NCBI GenBank assembly: GCA_964536135.1
Contig: CAZHVM010000001.1
Location: 46,639 to 110,638, forward strand
Direction of reading: 5' to 3'
Source: JAKPKF01 sp964536135
GTDB lineage: Bacteria > Patescibacteriota > Dojkabacteria > SC72
Length of the DNA: 64,000 bases
Shown: positions 44,601 to 53,594 of the stretch, one piece after another
Position numbering within the stretch: the first letter of the stretch is position 1
Layout of the letters: each line of letters starts with the position of its first letter
Made by a program: the position numbers and the translations under genes
The notes under the pieces: generated by a model
The model's database searches: none
What the model saw: only the letters and a program-made list of their open reading frames with translations
Told to the model about the DNA's origin: nothing

Positions 44601-45252
44601 CTTTACAACTATCCTGGTATGCCTCCAAATCTCTAATAATTATCTCCTCTTTCAATCCCAAACCCTTCATTATCTGGTATTCCAAATCTACACCATTTGC
44701 AACATCCTTATTCAATACAGTTTGTTTGGATACTGGAACCTCTTGATCCTCATATACCCCTATCTCTCGGCCAACATCTATTAATTCTGTAGATGTCTTT
44801 ATACTATCCGTACCGATTACATCCGCGACCAATACAACCTCATCCCCATATTTCTCCAGATTTTCTCCTGTGAGATCCACACCTACTAAAGACATCTCTA
44901 TGCCATATCTTTCTTTTTTTTGAAAAAGCTTTGCTATTTTTGTAAAGATATTACCCTTTTCTTTTTCAAAAGGATTATTAGCTGATGTCTGTGCCTCAAA
45001 CCTTACCCACTGCTTATCTGGTTGTTCTACATTACCAAAATCAACAGAGAATTTAGGATTTTTGTTTACCAGATATGCAACACTTCCTTCCTTAGGAACA
45101 AATATGTTGTCATTGGGAGATATCCTTCCAAAGAGAAAATACATAGTAAGACCGATAGCTAGCTGTAGAGAAAGTGCAACAACAAAAATAGTTGTTTTGT
45201 ACTTACAAAAGAGACTCTTTATTCTGTTTTTTAAGGCAGATTTTTTCATCAT
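38638..45252 (-). CDS. Giant surface protein with glycine-rich domain and five LamG-like domains
   Basis: 2204 residues. An N-terminal membrane helix (about 20-42) lacks a clear cleavage site, so the protein may be anchored by it. A beta-rich region follows to about 340. Then comes a glycine-rich domain (about 380-600) starting HTFTASGDFVCTGSGDVAVLVVGG and ending GGSGIVIIRYK, the form seen in tail-fibre-like glycine-rich folds. Five concanavalin/LamG-like repeats follow, near 645-860, 880-1050, 1150-1330, 1380-1560 and 1780-1970 (each with FDGVDDYISV or FNGSSDYLS, and EAWV or EMWIKP). LamG3 and LamG4 are almost identical. No sorting signal is seen at the C-terminus. Likely role: adhesion or glycan binding on the cell surface. 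It starts two bases after the next protein's stop. Confidence 0.88.
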   Translation of the reverse strand: MMKKSALKNRIKSLFCKYKTTIFVVALSLQLAIGLTMYFLFGRISPNDNIFVPKEGSVAYLVNKNPKFSVDFGNVEQPDKQWVRFEAQTSANNPFEKEKGNIFTKIAKLFQKKERYGIEMSLVGVDLTGENLEKYGDEVVLVADVIGTDSIKTSTELIDVGREIGVYEDQEVPVSKQTVLNKDVANGVDLEYQIMKGLGLKEEIIIRDLEAYQDSCKVKECSLPVNEFVFDLKMDSDVELKEGWFTIDGQSTSTYYFVDSKGRYLAHFLPNFAIDDINSKTFDVKLKVEEGENDNYRAKVTVSLEWLLSSERVFPVRIDPSIVHDDTTDFSGGIFNGVESVTGPKIQIEQPTSAFNCTGGTVTMDGVYKIHTFTASGDFVCTGSGDVAVLVVGGGGGGGSGGLVNSGGGAGGMVYDSTFVISEGSFSVTVGAGGVAGSNGGDSEFSTITAYGGGAGKAPTANGGNGGCGGGAAAWNSTASGGIGSQGYNGGGTGASPAYNGGGGGGAGAAGTTGGYKTAGNGGTGAYSSISGTSVCYAGGGASSGRTTSGSPGACGGGGTVGNAGTNGLGGGGGGGATGGGNGGTGGSGIVIIRYKPTEAEEGNIFGEYTSSSMDMGSSMSEATLSWIPSGVNTGDGETPYSTTGLVAQWNFNETSGTTAVSGGSCGTSCNGTLTSMTTTGQDAAVGTGWTADNRRWGSGAVMFDGVDDYISVPNNAYLNLETNITLEAWVNLNKGSSSYPAIIAKSNSIWEDGYGLYFEDGYFRFWVFSGTNSAWPEGLSKGYNEWQHIVGTYDGSYAKLYINGVLQDSVAFSESITNTSTALTIGKEGYGSGGDFWNGNIDLVRIYSRALPDSEVLSNYQAGNIEFQYRVSTDNSTWSNWTSYGDGGIALDGVDDYISVGDVDSFDALTELSVCTWVKHDTISDDDFILTKIDNIAWEGFMLLKDDIGQETGRTDMYKVYISGTAYIEGASNSAVADKWTHVCTTFKANDATGLHLYVNGVEDANSPVSTVGTMGIASGTNILSIGRYEPGTQNYFDGNIDNIQVYSRVLSASEIVSNYSTSDGETPYSSDSMFAFWKMNELSGTTASAIGSCGASCNGTLTNFTDTSGRDVKESSGWSSKSKRGSDSLWESFDNPYLYDTDTTGLLGYWPMEETSGTSVADVVGSNTGTATGTTIVDGPYGKARNFNGSSDYLSVASVSGLSLGNTVFSTEMWIKPTATPTTRQWPLLLGDASAGNLHISYNTSGTISLGVWNGGECSVTPVVGAWNHVAFTFDGTTGRCYLDGALKSTTAMTFNLSSTALKIAQAQVSEAYFNGSIDEIRISSIVRTEDEIQANYFTGTQISKVIQTNSDSIIKIGGDYSKKISAGMQNVDRYTVGLWHLDERGGSGAYIKDSGNSGNHLTPTGTSYLNSGKIEGARSFNGSSDYLSLASVSGLSLGNTPFSIEMWIKPTATPTTRQWPLLLGGASAGNFHILHQSDGGIYLGAWDVGNCKITPVVGAWNHVAFTFDGTTGRCYLDGVLKSTTAMTFNFSSMALKIAQAQISEAYFNGSVDEIRISSGARTTNEIANAYRLGKDGFVNTIIEEKDLSSATTLPIYVAGDRPGSYLNTIWGETEYSNYQPDTNTVGLWNFDEGGEGSTYIDQSREGNSGITSYYGMRYGILSSNLTMIMNQWNGVANNYEMDITCPGGDSFCQIVTLEGETLSPTSINYGVAAQDVSSTLYIMYSPSLSGQSITAYANNSNNFIAVRYNSGWQYDNNSTWVSFTPKTYNILVAKALWGTLVTQLDYPAPADGKMGDGLDFSGSDQVTILDDNSLDFSSSFTVEAWIKPDSLPSVSESGGGIVTKGWYGETSTYNHNFWLSLCYDASWAGNTGAGYSFGFEVAAGSNYYATVNESLELNSWHHLTGVFDDDEDELRLYHNGQLVKVTTGVTVTPNTQAMDLTIGSMMTNYVSYFDGIIDGVRISNIARNPEDIRQVYEMESRTHPVQIDFGASLVSGNLITGSGDTSFNIDATVYGLDELGSGLYKDEKVIIKENYDGTEYIAQGTVSAITASTGAVTVSSWDTGSTFPSGGYTVNADVFKWQREYIPIKNRTINTQVNAINLLTLNITNGDEGRNLWIDDLRSTSGYLSDDTGEELTFPSSGQYFQYKAIFNTWDIDATFYISQVQLDYGTDGPTMDQVMRHGKWFNSSGEKQPFWWVNMP
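40579..40994 (-). repeat. Tandem LamG duplication, copy A
   Basis: This stretch encodes the fourth LamG-like domain and is very similar at the DNA level to 41281-41700, about 700 bases away. Shared blocks include the GLSLGNT and EMWIKPTATPTTRQWPLLLG coding segments. The high nucleotide identity suggests a recent internal duplication. Confidence 0.85.
41281..41700 (-). repeat. Tandem LamG duplication, copy B
   Basis: Encodes the third LamG-like domain; partner of 40579-40994. Most differences are synonymous or conservative, and the middle part (the loop after the LLLG motif) differs most, as expected where ligand contacts lie. Confidence 0.85.
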
Positions 45253-45254
45253 AA

Positions 45255-48200
45255 CTACAATGATCTGTTGTAAATAATTTGTATATCTCCAACTCTTGCA
45301 TAACTGTCATTTGCCGAGGACATCTTGATAACAAACATACATGTTGTACCAGCTCCAGTACATTCATCCAAGCTCGATCCTGAAATAGTGGCAGTATTCC
45401 AAACTCCTGCAGTACTCGAGGCCTGCCCAGTAGACGATCCATCTACTGTTGCAGAACTTTCTTCATAAACATAGAAATCTAATTTATTATTTGTTGTACC
45501 TGTAGCTTCCGTAGCATAATTAAACAATACCCATCCACTACCCCATGAGCTGAAATCTGAAGGGAGAGTAAATCTAACACGAACATCATAATCATTTAAA
45601 GATGTTTCTGAACTACTCCATTCGTAGTAATTCATTGAATCGGAGGATGTTCCTTCGCTGTCAGAAGTCATTACACCTGTGTTGCTTGTACTATCTGCAG
45701 AGAGGACTGCCCCTGAATATTCTGCCGATAGAGTAATCATATTAGTATAATCTCCCAACGGCACCCAAGCTTCATCGACATAGAATTCTAGACGGTCAGA
45801 GGTAGTGTTGTATCTTATTCCTCCCTGATACCCAGTTCCTGCACCTAGTGTTAAAGTGACATTACCAGAAGATCCACCTCCAAAAGTAGCATTTCCTCCA
45901 GAATCAACGACAAACATGTCACTGCCACCCGTTTGCATCTTCAGAAGGTTTCCCCCTGTTCCTGTTTTGTTTACCCAAATACTGTTTGTATCGTTGGCAC
46001 TATCTACCTGTGCAAGAGCTGGGGCAAGATTGATATATCCCAAACCACTTCCGACACCTCCTGCAATAGCTACAGAGAGCTTTAATACTTGGGTCTCTCC
46101 AGAGTAGTTATATAATCTTACATTGTTGTTATCATATATAACTATCCTGTAACCCGTGTTGTAGGTTATAGATATGTTTTCTAATCTTGGATAGTAAGCT
46201 AGATTTGTAGTAGTAAATATTACCCTGTATTGGATATAATTATTCGGTGTACTTGAAATCGTAGCTCCATCATTATTTGTTAACAATTTTTCTACCCTTA
46301 CATTATCTAAATATATTGTGTTACTAGATGCAGATTGGTTTGTTAATCTTATCTTCGTTACACCATCAATGTCTGTACCAGTAATATCTGAGATATCCCA
46401 ATATATCTTTTGCCATGTATCTGCCGCATCTATAGTAATATCTTCATACTGTTCTGCAGCGGCACTTTCCCCTACCCCAAGTCTTAATGTGTTACCTGTT
46501 TGAGAGGCCCTAACCCACGCAGTAACATAGTCGTAATCGGAGATATCTGTACTGGTTATTGTAGCTTCTGCATATCCTCCAGATGTACTGCTAGTAATTT
46601 TGGTTACATTGGTAGCTGTTGCTTCGTCTTCGTCTTCGAAGAAATCTATATTCCTAGTTACATCTCCCTCTTCAACAGTAGCATTGGTACCAGTCCATGT
46701 TGTATGTGTATCTGCACTTTCAAGTGTTGCGTAGTCTGTTCCACTAGTAAATGGTTTCCAAGCTTCCCATGATCCGTCTGTTGAGTCCGTACTGTTTCCA
46801 CTTCTGGTTTGTATAGATATCTTTCCATATGTATCTAATGATTGAGTCCATCTTAGATTGTCATATGACTGAGCATTGGGAGTTGCTATAACTGGGCTAT
46901 TGTAGATACCGTAGGAGTTATAACCTATGGATGTTCCAGAATAAGTTGGGATTGTGCTACCTGTAACAGAGGACCCGTAGTATATAGCGATCCTACCACT
47001 TCCTCCATTTCCTCCAAAAGTATAATGAGTTGCCGCATCTGTACCACCAAGACCACCATTTGCAGAAATTAAATTAGATCCCAAGGAGTTTGATATTCCT
47101 TCTATTCTTATACTTCCACCAGCACCACCACCACCTTTTCCATCTATAAGAACTGTTGAATCTTCAGCTCCATTTCCTCCATTAGAATCTATGGATCCAC
47201 TAACAGATAATTCATTTGCTGTAATCAATATAATACCCCCTCCACTACCACCAGCACCTCCATTATAATGCACAGCTGCATTACTCTCTGTTGCACCACC
47301 AGCACCACCACCACTTCCAAAGTACAGTTTTGATAATGAAGACTCACCATAACATGCTCCTCCTCCTCCTCCTCCTCCTTTATTGTAGGTTGCAATTCCA
47401 GAAGTTCCTCCATTACCACTACTAGCACAAGTACCATCTTGCCCGGAAAAAGTTGAAGTGCTACTTATACCTGCATATCCTGGAGTTGCATATCCTCCAC
47501 CAGCACCACTACCTCCTATTCCAGGATACGTAGTACTTGGCCTTGACGCACCACCACCACCACCACCACCACCAGAGATTGTCGAGGAGTTACCTGTACC
47601 TCCTGGATATGCTGAATTCAATTCATACTTACCACCACCACCTCCTCCACTAAATGTTCCATTATACCCAGTGTTGTCAGCTGCACTTACTGCTCCAGAG
47701 CCATATCCATCCTTCAAAGAACTTAATGTTGAATATATGCTTTCACCAGATTGAGAATCAGTCGTGTAAAGTACTGTCTGTATACCACCAGAATATCCCT
47801 TTCCACTAGCAGAAATACTCCCATTAACAGTTACCGTACCATTTGCCCTAAAGAACATAACTCCACCCTTTGCTCCATCCCAAGCACTAGGAGAGAAAAT
47901 CATAGAAGAATTAACAGTAATATCATTGTAATTAGGGACCCTTTGTAACATTACCCTCTGAGTACCTGTGGTCGTTCCTAAATTTGTATCCCCAGAAGTT
48001 GTATCTCCATAATATTTAATCTTTGGTGTTTTAAATGTAACTGTAGTTCCACTAACACTAGAAACTTCAAGCGTTTCGTAATTACCGACATTAGAATATG
48101 CACTACTAGTACCTTGAAGATTAATTATTAACACCTCATCCCCTACGCTCAAACAACCCGTACTTGGAGTTGTGCTTAATGTTGCCTCTGTACCACCTGT

Positions 48201-50204
48201 ATTAAATGCGGTTACATTGTAATTAACAGCATCTCCACCATCTGCACAACTCCTCCCAGATATTAGACTAGTTGTATTGATATTGGTATTACTACTAACA
48301 GTAATATCCCCATCTGCCCCTGTACCAACATCTATTCCTGGTGCTAATTCTACATCTGTTAATCTAACCTGCGTCCTTATAACACCATCTGGATCTGCGT
48401 CATCCCATTCATTACTGAGATAGTGCCCTATCGTTACACTCGAATCCTTTACACTCTTCCAGTTACCTCCTGTACAACTCTCGTTGTTTGTACCACCTAC
48501 ACATATCCAACCATCTGCAACTAAGTTGTATGTATTACTGTCATGCTGAACATTAAGATACCCTCCATGACTTATGGACCCAGAACCAGAAAAAAGCGTA
48601 CCTTCTCCTGCTCCTCCTGCAAGAAGATCTACATTTGAAGAACCATCATAAAAATACAAATTCGTTCCATTCCACCACATATCCCCTGAAGCTGGGGCAG
48701 ACACATCTACTGCAGATGATGGTGTTAAATTAATCTGTGCTACAGTTGTCGTATTTGCACCCAAGGTAAGCATAGCACCAGTATTACCAGTCGCTTTTCC
48801 AAATGTAGCATAACCATTCTGGTTAATTAAACTGAGAACCGTAGAAGAAGAATCTTGCCACTCCACTAAGTTATCTGCCTCACTATCATTTGCTCTAACT
48901 ACGAAAGTATCATCTGCAGAAACAATTAAATCTCCACTTGCATTGGAAATTGTTGAAGCTGAGACATCAAAAAAGAATTTCGCTGTACCAGCACTATCTC
49001 CACCAATTACAACATCATCTGTTGTAGAAGTAAGATATGCAAACGTCCCCCCATCTGTCCATAGATTAGTACCCATAGAAACTGGTGAACCATTCCAATA
49101 CAAAGCCCCATTTATGTTGTACAACCTGTCAACCGTTGTCGCAGGAGAATCTGGTCTTTGTCGCATATACATCGTTAAAGCATTCTCAAAAAGGAATGCG
49201 TCAGTACTTCCTTTCTTTAGTGCCATTATATCTCCAGTTCCATCCTGAGTTACTTCCAATACCACATTGTCAAAACCAGAATCCTCTGCCTTGAAAGAAA
49301 CAACTGGCCATGCAACAGTTGAATTGTAATCCGAATACACAGTAAGTCCACTATTTACTGCCGAACCTGAAATTGTTAATCTCTCTGCAGTCATATCAAA
49401 GGAAAAAGGAGATCTACTACCAAGACCAGACAAATATGTCGCATATGTATCACTACCGATAGCAGTGTAGGAATTAGTTCCTAAAACAAAATGATCAGTT
49501 AAACTAGTCAAGTACGTAAAGATTCCACCATCAGTAAACAAAGAACCCGTACCACTTCCTCCAACTGCCTCCCATGATGATCCATTGTAAACCATCAAGG
49601 CATCATCATCGCTGTCATAGAAGACCATACCTTCAGAAGGTGTGCTGTATCCAGTCCCGTCTGTAGCGATATCAAATTGGAATGCGGTACTTGCTTGTGT
49701 TGCATACTTTGCCCTGACGGCAAAAGCAGATGCACCAAGTGGCATTCTTGTAAATGTTTCTGTGAAGGATCCACCACCTGCAGGATCAAATCCAAGTTCG
49801 ACATATATGGTATCTTCACCCTTTATCATCGCATCAAAAGTAGAATATGAGCCAGCCGTTGGAGTTGTAGAGCCAAGAGAAAGATCAAAAGCCCCATTGT
49901 ATGCCCCTATCTCAGTATTTGAAAATGTTTCAGTAAGCAGTAGTGTTCCACTTGTCGATGCATCATAATATCTAATTCTAAAATCACAAGTATCATTCCC
50001 TGCTCCATCAACAACACAAGAGGGAGTCCCAGTAATAACATTAAGTCCCTCATATCCCGTATCGTTTCTAACAATCTTTCCCTGGAAGTTTACTACATTG
50101 TTTGTAGCTGCAAAAATATCACTTGAAAAGATTCCAGCAAAAAGAAAAATTACAAAGGGAATGATTAAATTTTTTGCTACTTTCGGGCAGTTAGATTTTC
50201 GCAT
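45255..50204 (-). CDS. Giant secreted glycine-rich surface protein
   Basis: 1649 residues from MRKSNCPKVAKN (50204), chosen because it starts a good signal peptide (hydrophobic core about 12-27, cleavage after SDIFA). An N-terminal beta domain follows (NVVNFQGKIVRNDTGYEGLNV...RIRYYDASTSGTLL...MPLGASAFAVRAKYA). Then come repeated short units resembling phage tail-fibre/trimeric adhesin shafts (WTDGGTFAYLTSTTDDVVIGG, GDMWWNGTNLYFYDGSSN), a glycine-rich block (about 835-1070), and a beta-sandwich C-terminal part. No membrane helix or LPXTG is seen at the end. It lies two bases upstream of the second giant gene; the pair look like one operon for a surface structure. Confidence 0.86.
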   Translation of the reverse strand: MRKSNCPKVAKNLIIPFVIFLFAGIFSSDIFAATNNVVNFQGKIVRNDTGYEGLNVITGTPSCVVDGAGNDTCDFRIRYYDASTSGTLLLTETFSNTEIGAYNGAFDLSLGSTTPTAGSYSTFDAMIKGEDTIYVELGFDPAGGGSFTETFTRMPLGASAFAVRAKYATQASTAFQFDIATDGTGYSTPSEGMVFYDSDDDALMVYNGSSWEAVGGSGTGSLFTDGGIFTYLTSLTDHFVLGTNSYTAIGSDTYATYLSGLGSRSPFSFDMTAERLTISGSAVNSGLTVYSDYNSTVAWPVVSFKAEDSGFDNVVLEVTQDGTGDIMALKKGSTDAFLFENALTMYMRQRPDSPATTVDRLYNINGALYWNGSPVSMGTNLWTDGGTFAYLTSTTDDVVIGGDSAGTAKFFFDVSASTISNASGDLIVSADDTFVVRANDSEADNLVEWQDSSSTVLSLINQNGYATFGKATGNTGAMLTLGANTTTVAQINLTPSSAVDVSAPASGDMWWNGTNLYFYDGSSNVDLLAGGAGEGTLFSGSGSISHGGYLNVQHDSNTYNLVADGWICVGGTNNESCTGGNWKSVKDSSVTIGHYLSNEWDDADPDGVIRTQVRLTDVELAPGIDVGTGADGDITVSSNTNINTTSLISGRSCADGGDAVNYNVTAFNTGGTEATLSTTPSTGCLSVGDEVLIINLQGTSSAYSNVGNYETLEVSSVSGTTVTFKTPKIKYYGDTTSGDTNLGTTTGTQRVMLQRVPNYNDITVNSSMIFSPSAWDGAKGGVMFFRANGTVTVNGSISASGKGYSGGIQTVLYTTDSQSGESIYSTLSSLKDGYGSGAVSAADNTGYNGTFSGGGGGGKYELNSAYPGGTGNSSTISGGGGGGGGASRPSTTYPGIGGSGAGGGYATPGYAGISSTSTFSGQDGTCASSGNGGTSGIATYNKGGGGGGGACYGESSLSKLYFGSGGGAGGATESNAAVHYNGGAGGSGGGIILITANELSVSGSIDSNGGNGAEDSTVLIDGKGGGGAGGSIRIEGISNSLGSNLISANGGLGGTDAATHYTFGGNGGSGRIAIYYGSSVTGSTIPTYSGTSIGYNSYGIYNSPVIATPNAQSYDNLRWTQSLDTYGKISIQTRSGNSTDSTDGSWEAWKPFTSGTDYATLESADTHTTWTGTNATVEEGDVTRNIDFFEDEDEATATNVTKITSSTSGGYAEATITSTDISDYDYVTAWVRASQTGNTLRLGVGESAAAEQYEDITIDAADTWQKIYWDISDITGTDIDGVTKIRLTNQSASSNTIYLDNVRVEKLLTNNDGATISSTPNNYIQYRVIFTTTNLAYYPRLENISITYNTGYRIVIYDNNNVRLYNYSGETQVLKLSVAIAGGVGSGLGYINLAPALAQVDSANDTNSIWVNKTGTGGNLLKMQTGGSDMFVVDSGGNATFGGGSSGNVTLTLGAGTGYQGGIRYNTTSDRLEFYVDEAWVPLGDYTNMITLSAEYSGAVLSADSTSNTGVMTSDSEGTSSDSMNYYEWSSSETSLNDYDVRVRFTLPSDFSSWGSGWVLFNYATEATGTTNNKLDFYVYEESSATVDGSSTGQASSTAGVWNTATISGSSLDECTGAGTTCMFVIKMSSANDSYARVGDIQIIYNRSL

Positions 50205-50328
50205 TTTAATCAGGCAGTAAAAACATCCTTTTATAAGCAAATTTAGTAGCCCCAACTACGATAAAATATTAATGGAAAATCCTTTACTTGTCAAACTTTT
50301 TGCTCAATTTCTGAGTATAAAAATCGGC

Positions 50329-52761
50329 TTAGATAACAACATTTACTATGCGTCTTGGTACATATATCAGTTTCTTAATGTCATCCTTTCCGATATGCGT
50401 TTCTAGAGAGGTATTCTGTAGCACCTTGTCTTCTACCTCCTTCTCGCTATCGGATACTCCTACGAAGATATACCCTCTTACTCTTCCATTAATCTGCACC
50501 GGTATCTTTATTGACTCCTCTTGGAGAAGTTTTTCATCTACTTTTGGCCACCCTTGCATATGAACACTGTAATTATGTCCCGTAATATTCCAAATTTCTT
50601 CTGCGATATGAGGAAACACTGGAGCAACGGCTATAATTAGCCTCTCTACGTCCTCAGATGAGAATTTACTCTGAAAAAACTCGTTGTAAAACTCCATTAG
50701 GGCTGAAATTGTTGTATTAAACTTAAAATTCAGAATATTGTTTTCTACTCTTTTTATTAATTTACTTACTGCTTTGGTTTCTTTCTCCTCGCTTTTGTCA
50801 ATTTTGCCTTTCCAAGCACTAAGCAAGAAATCATAGTATTTAGATACAAATCTCTTAACACCATTAATAGTCTCAGTACTCCACTCCACATCCCCTTCGT
50901 AAGGACCCATGAACATCATGTATCCTCTTGTGACATCTGCACCATATTCATCTATGAGTGAGTCGGGGCTTATTACATTTCCAAGAGATTTAGACATCTT
51001 GACTCCACCCTCTCCTAAGACCATTCCGTGGATTGTTCTAATGTCATATGGCTCTGGTGTAGTTACAAGATCTTGGTCAAAAAGAAATTTATGCCAGAAC
51101 CTAGAATACAAAAGATGCAAAGTTACATGTTCTGGACCTCCCTCATAATGATCTACTGGCATCCAATACTTTTGTAGTTTCTTACTTGCGAATGTGTCCG
51201 AATTCTTTGAATCCGTATACCTTAAAAAATACCAGCTAGAACCAGCCCAATTTGGCATGGTATCTGTTTCTCTCTGCGCGTCTCCTCCACAATTCGGACA
51301 TTTTACATTTACCCATTGATGTATTTTTGACAACGGGGACTTTCCATCGTCTGTAGGCTCATAACTATCCACCATAGGAAGTTCCACTGGCAACTGTTCT
51401 TCTGGAACGGGTACCATACCACATTTCTCACAGTGGATTATTGGAATTGGCTCTCCCCAATAATGCTGTCGAGAGAAGATCCAATCTTGTAAATGGAACC
51501 TTGTTACAACATCTCCAATTTTATTTTCCTTAAGATATTCTCCTACTTTCTTTTTTGCTTCTTGTGTTGTTAAATTAGAAATAAAACCGGAATCATACAC
51601 AATTCCCTCTTCTTCATAAACTTTTTCCAAAGAATCTATAATCCCTCTATCTCCATTTGGTCCTTCGATTACCCTTGTAATTGGTAGGCTGAACTTTACA
51701 GCAAATTCAAAATCTCTTTTGTCATGAGCTGGTACTCCAACTACCATTCCAGTACCAACAGTTGAAAGAACAAAGTCGGCCAGATATATTGGCAGATTTG
51801 CACCGGTCATGCTATTTAAACAGTAAAGCCCAGTAAACACACCACTTTTTTCTTTCTCTCCTGTCACTCTCTCTAAATCTGACTTTCTTTTAGTTTCTGC
51901 AATATATTCCTGCACACCTACTTTTTTCTCTTCAGAAATATACGCCAAGAGCCTCTCCACCATCTCGTGATCTGGGGCTATGACTACAAAAGAGGCCCCA
52001 AATTGAGTATCCGGCCTTGTAGTAGATACTCTTACAGTTTCATCCGTTCCCTCTACCTTGTAATCTATATCGTACCAAGTTTTCCTTCCAATCCAGTTTC
52101 TTTGCCTACTCTTAACACTCTCGACATAGTGCGTTAAATCCAAATCTTTATCTAATTGCTCTGCATATTCCGTAATCTTAAGTACCCACTGACTAATATT
52201 TCTTCTTTCTACATCTGCTCCACATCGCTCATGCTTCCCATCCACAACTTCTTCATTTGCACAACCCGTTTTACACTTAGGACACCAGTTAATTGGTTTT
52301 TCTGCTTTGTATGCAAGGCCCTTTTCGAAGAGTTTAAGAAATATCCACTGGGTCCATCTGTAGTAGGAAGGATCAGATGTATCCACCTCTCTGCTCCAGT
52401 CAAAAGATATTCCTAGTCTCTTAATCTGTCTTCTAAATGTATCTATATTCTCCTTTGTAATTTCCTGAGGAGGTCTTTTTACTTTGATAGCGTAATTCTC
52501 AGTAGGTAAACCAAATGCATCCCACCCTATTGGGAACATTACATTGTAACCCATCATTCTTCGCAGTCTAGCAACAGAATCCATCATACTATCGTTTCTA
52601 GTATGCCCTATATGCATGCTATCTCCGGATGGATATGGGAACTCTAGCAATAGATAATATTTCTGCTTGTTATCGTAATCTTTGCTTTCGTAGAAGGGCT
52701 TCTCGAACCATTTGTCTTGCCATTTTTTTTCAAATTCTTTTGGGTTGTAGGTACTTTTCAT
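50329..52761 (-). CDS. leuS: Leucyl-tRNA synthetase
   Basis: Class Ia synthetase of 810 residues. HIGH is in FPYPSGDSMHIGH (residues 50-53) and KMSKS in VKMSKSLGN (near 590). Zinc-type cysteine motifs are CPKCKTGC and CPNCGGD, and the CP1 editing domain carries TTRPDTQFGASF and VPAHDKRDFEFA with the conserved aspartate. The size is typical of bacterial LeuRS. No operon partner is evident. Confidence 0.97.
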   Translation of the reverse strand: MKSTYNPKEFEKKWQDKWFEKPFYESKDYDNKQKYYLLLEFPYPSGDSMHIGHTRNDSMMDSVARLRRMMGYNVMFPIGWDAFGLPTENYAIKVKRPPQEITKENIDTFRRQIKRLGISFDWSREVDTSDPSYYRWTQWIFLKLFEKGLAYKAEKPINWCPKCKTGCANEEVVDGKHERCGADVERRNISQWVLKITEYAEQLDKDLDLTHYVESVKSRQRNWIGRKTWYDIDYKVEGTDETVRVSTTRPDTQFGASFVVIAPDHEMVERLLAYISEEKKVGVQEYIAETKRKSDLERVTGEKEKSGVFTGLYCLNSMTGANLPIYLADFVLSTVGTGMVVGVPAHDKRDFEFAVKFSLPITRVIEGPNGDRGIIDSLEKVYEEEGIVYDSGFISNLTTQEAKKKVGEYLKENKIGDVVTRFHLQDWIFSRQHYWGEPIPIIHCEKCGMVPVPEEQLPVELPMVDSYEPTDDGKSPLSKIHQWVNVKCPNCGGDAQRETDTMPNWAGSSWYFLRYTDSKNSDTFASKKLQKYWMPVDHYEGGPEHVTLHLLYSRFWHKFLFDQDLVTTPEPYDIRTIHGMVLGEGGVKMSKSLGNVISPDSLIDEYGADVTRGYMMFMGPYEGDVEWSTETINGVKRFVSKYYDFLLSAWKGKIDKSEEKETKAVSKLIKRVENNILNFKFNTTISALMEFYNEFFQSKFSSEDVERLIIAVAPVFPHIAEEIWNITGHNYSVHMQGWPKVDEKLLQEESIKIPVQINGRVRGYIFVGVSDSEKEVEDKVLQNTSLETHIGKDDIKKLIYVPRRIVNVVI

Positions 52762-52917
52762 ACTACTTAGAGAGATTTAATACAGTAATTCTACAAGAAA
52801 AAGGAAAGCATTGGAAGAGAGGGATATCATGATTTGTGGAACATGGGTGTGGAACATATACTCTGTTGAGTACAAAAAAGTAAACAAGTATGGCAAAACA
52901 CGAACGTCTAGAATTTA

Positions 52918-53385
52918 TTAACTATCCCTCATATATGTTTTTCCAAAGGAATTCCATGGTAATTTTCCTTCAAACTGAGGGAACATATCCAATATCCATT
53001 GCGCATAAGTATTGCTGTTCGGTCCTAAGAATCTATATTCACTTTTAAAAGGATACTCTTTTCTGGTTCTGAGAATTTGAGATACCATTTGTTTTGCAGC
53101 AGATGATTCACCTCCTGTTAGATAGCCGAGGAGTTTTTCTTTATAGTAGAATCTTTTTCCGCCAAGAAACACACCACTACCTAAGAAGGGAGTACAGAAA
53201 TCTTTTCTTACAAACTCTCTTGGTTTGTTTCTGTCCACAATAATTTCCCATCTAGAGATATCTCCTTTATTATTGACCACAAACCATGGATGTTTCGCAA
53301 AACTGAAAGGCATAACTGCATTTGATACAAAAAGGAAGACTTGATAATTACCAGGATCTATTAGACTTTCATACTTTTTATTCAT
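52918..53385 (-). CDS. DUF3750 family protein
   Basis: The 155 residues have features I associate with DUF3750: PFSFAKHPWFVVNNKGDISRWEI near the N-terminus, a central GGESSAAKQMVSQI helix, and the characteristic GPNSNTYAQWILDMFPQFEGKLPWNSFGK near the end. Function is unknown. No signal peptide or membrane helix is seen. It lies alone between leuS and two tRNA-Ala genes; it could be read through from the tRNA promoter. Confidence 0.75.
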   Translation of the reverse strand: MNKKYESLIDPGNYQVFLFVSNAVMPFSFAKHPWFVVNNKGDISRWEIIVDRNKPREFVRKDFCTPFLGSGVFLGGKRFYYKEKLLGYLTGGESSAAKQMVSQILRTRKEYPFKSEYRFLGPNSNTYAQWILDMFPQFEGKLPWNSFGKTYMRDS

Positions 53386-53403
53386 ATTGTTGTTATGTCA
53401 ACA

Positions 53404-53480
53404 TGGTGGACCTGACGGGACTCGAACCCGTGACCCCATCGCTGCCAGCGATGTGCTCAAACCAACTAAGCTACAGGCCC
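53404..53480 (-). tRNA. tRNA-Ala (anticodon GGC)
   Basis: Acceptor GGGCCTG/CAGGTCC carries the G3-U70 pair that identifies alanine tRNAs. Stem CATCG/CGATG and loop CTGGCAG give GGC. Discriminator A and an encoded CCA (53404-53406). It is 12 bases after the second tRNA-Ala. Confidence 0.95.
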
Positions 53481-53492
53481 AAATATAACAGG

Positions 53493-53565
53493 TGGACTCA
53501 GCCGGAATCGAACCGGCGATCTTCGCAATGCGAATGCGATGTTCTACCAGCTGAACTATGAGCCC
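53493..53565 (-). tRNA. tRNA-Ala (anticodon CGC)
   Basis: Acceptor GGGCTCA/TGAGTCC with G3-U70. Stem TCGCA/TGCGA and loop TTCGCAT give CGC. CCA is not encoded. A TATAAT box on the minus strand (53576-53581) lies ten bases upstream and probably serves both tRNA-Ala genes. Confidence 0.95.
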
Positions 53566-53594
53566 ACACGGTAAGATTATACCCAAAATTAAGT

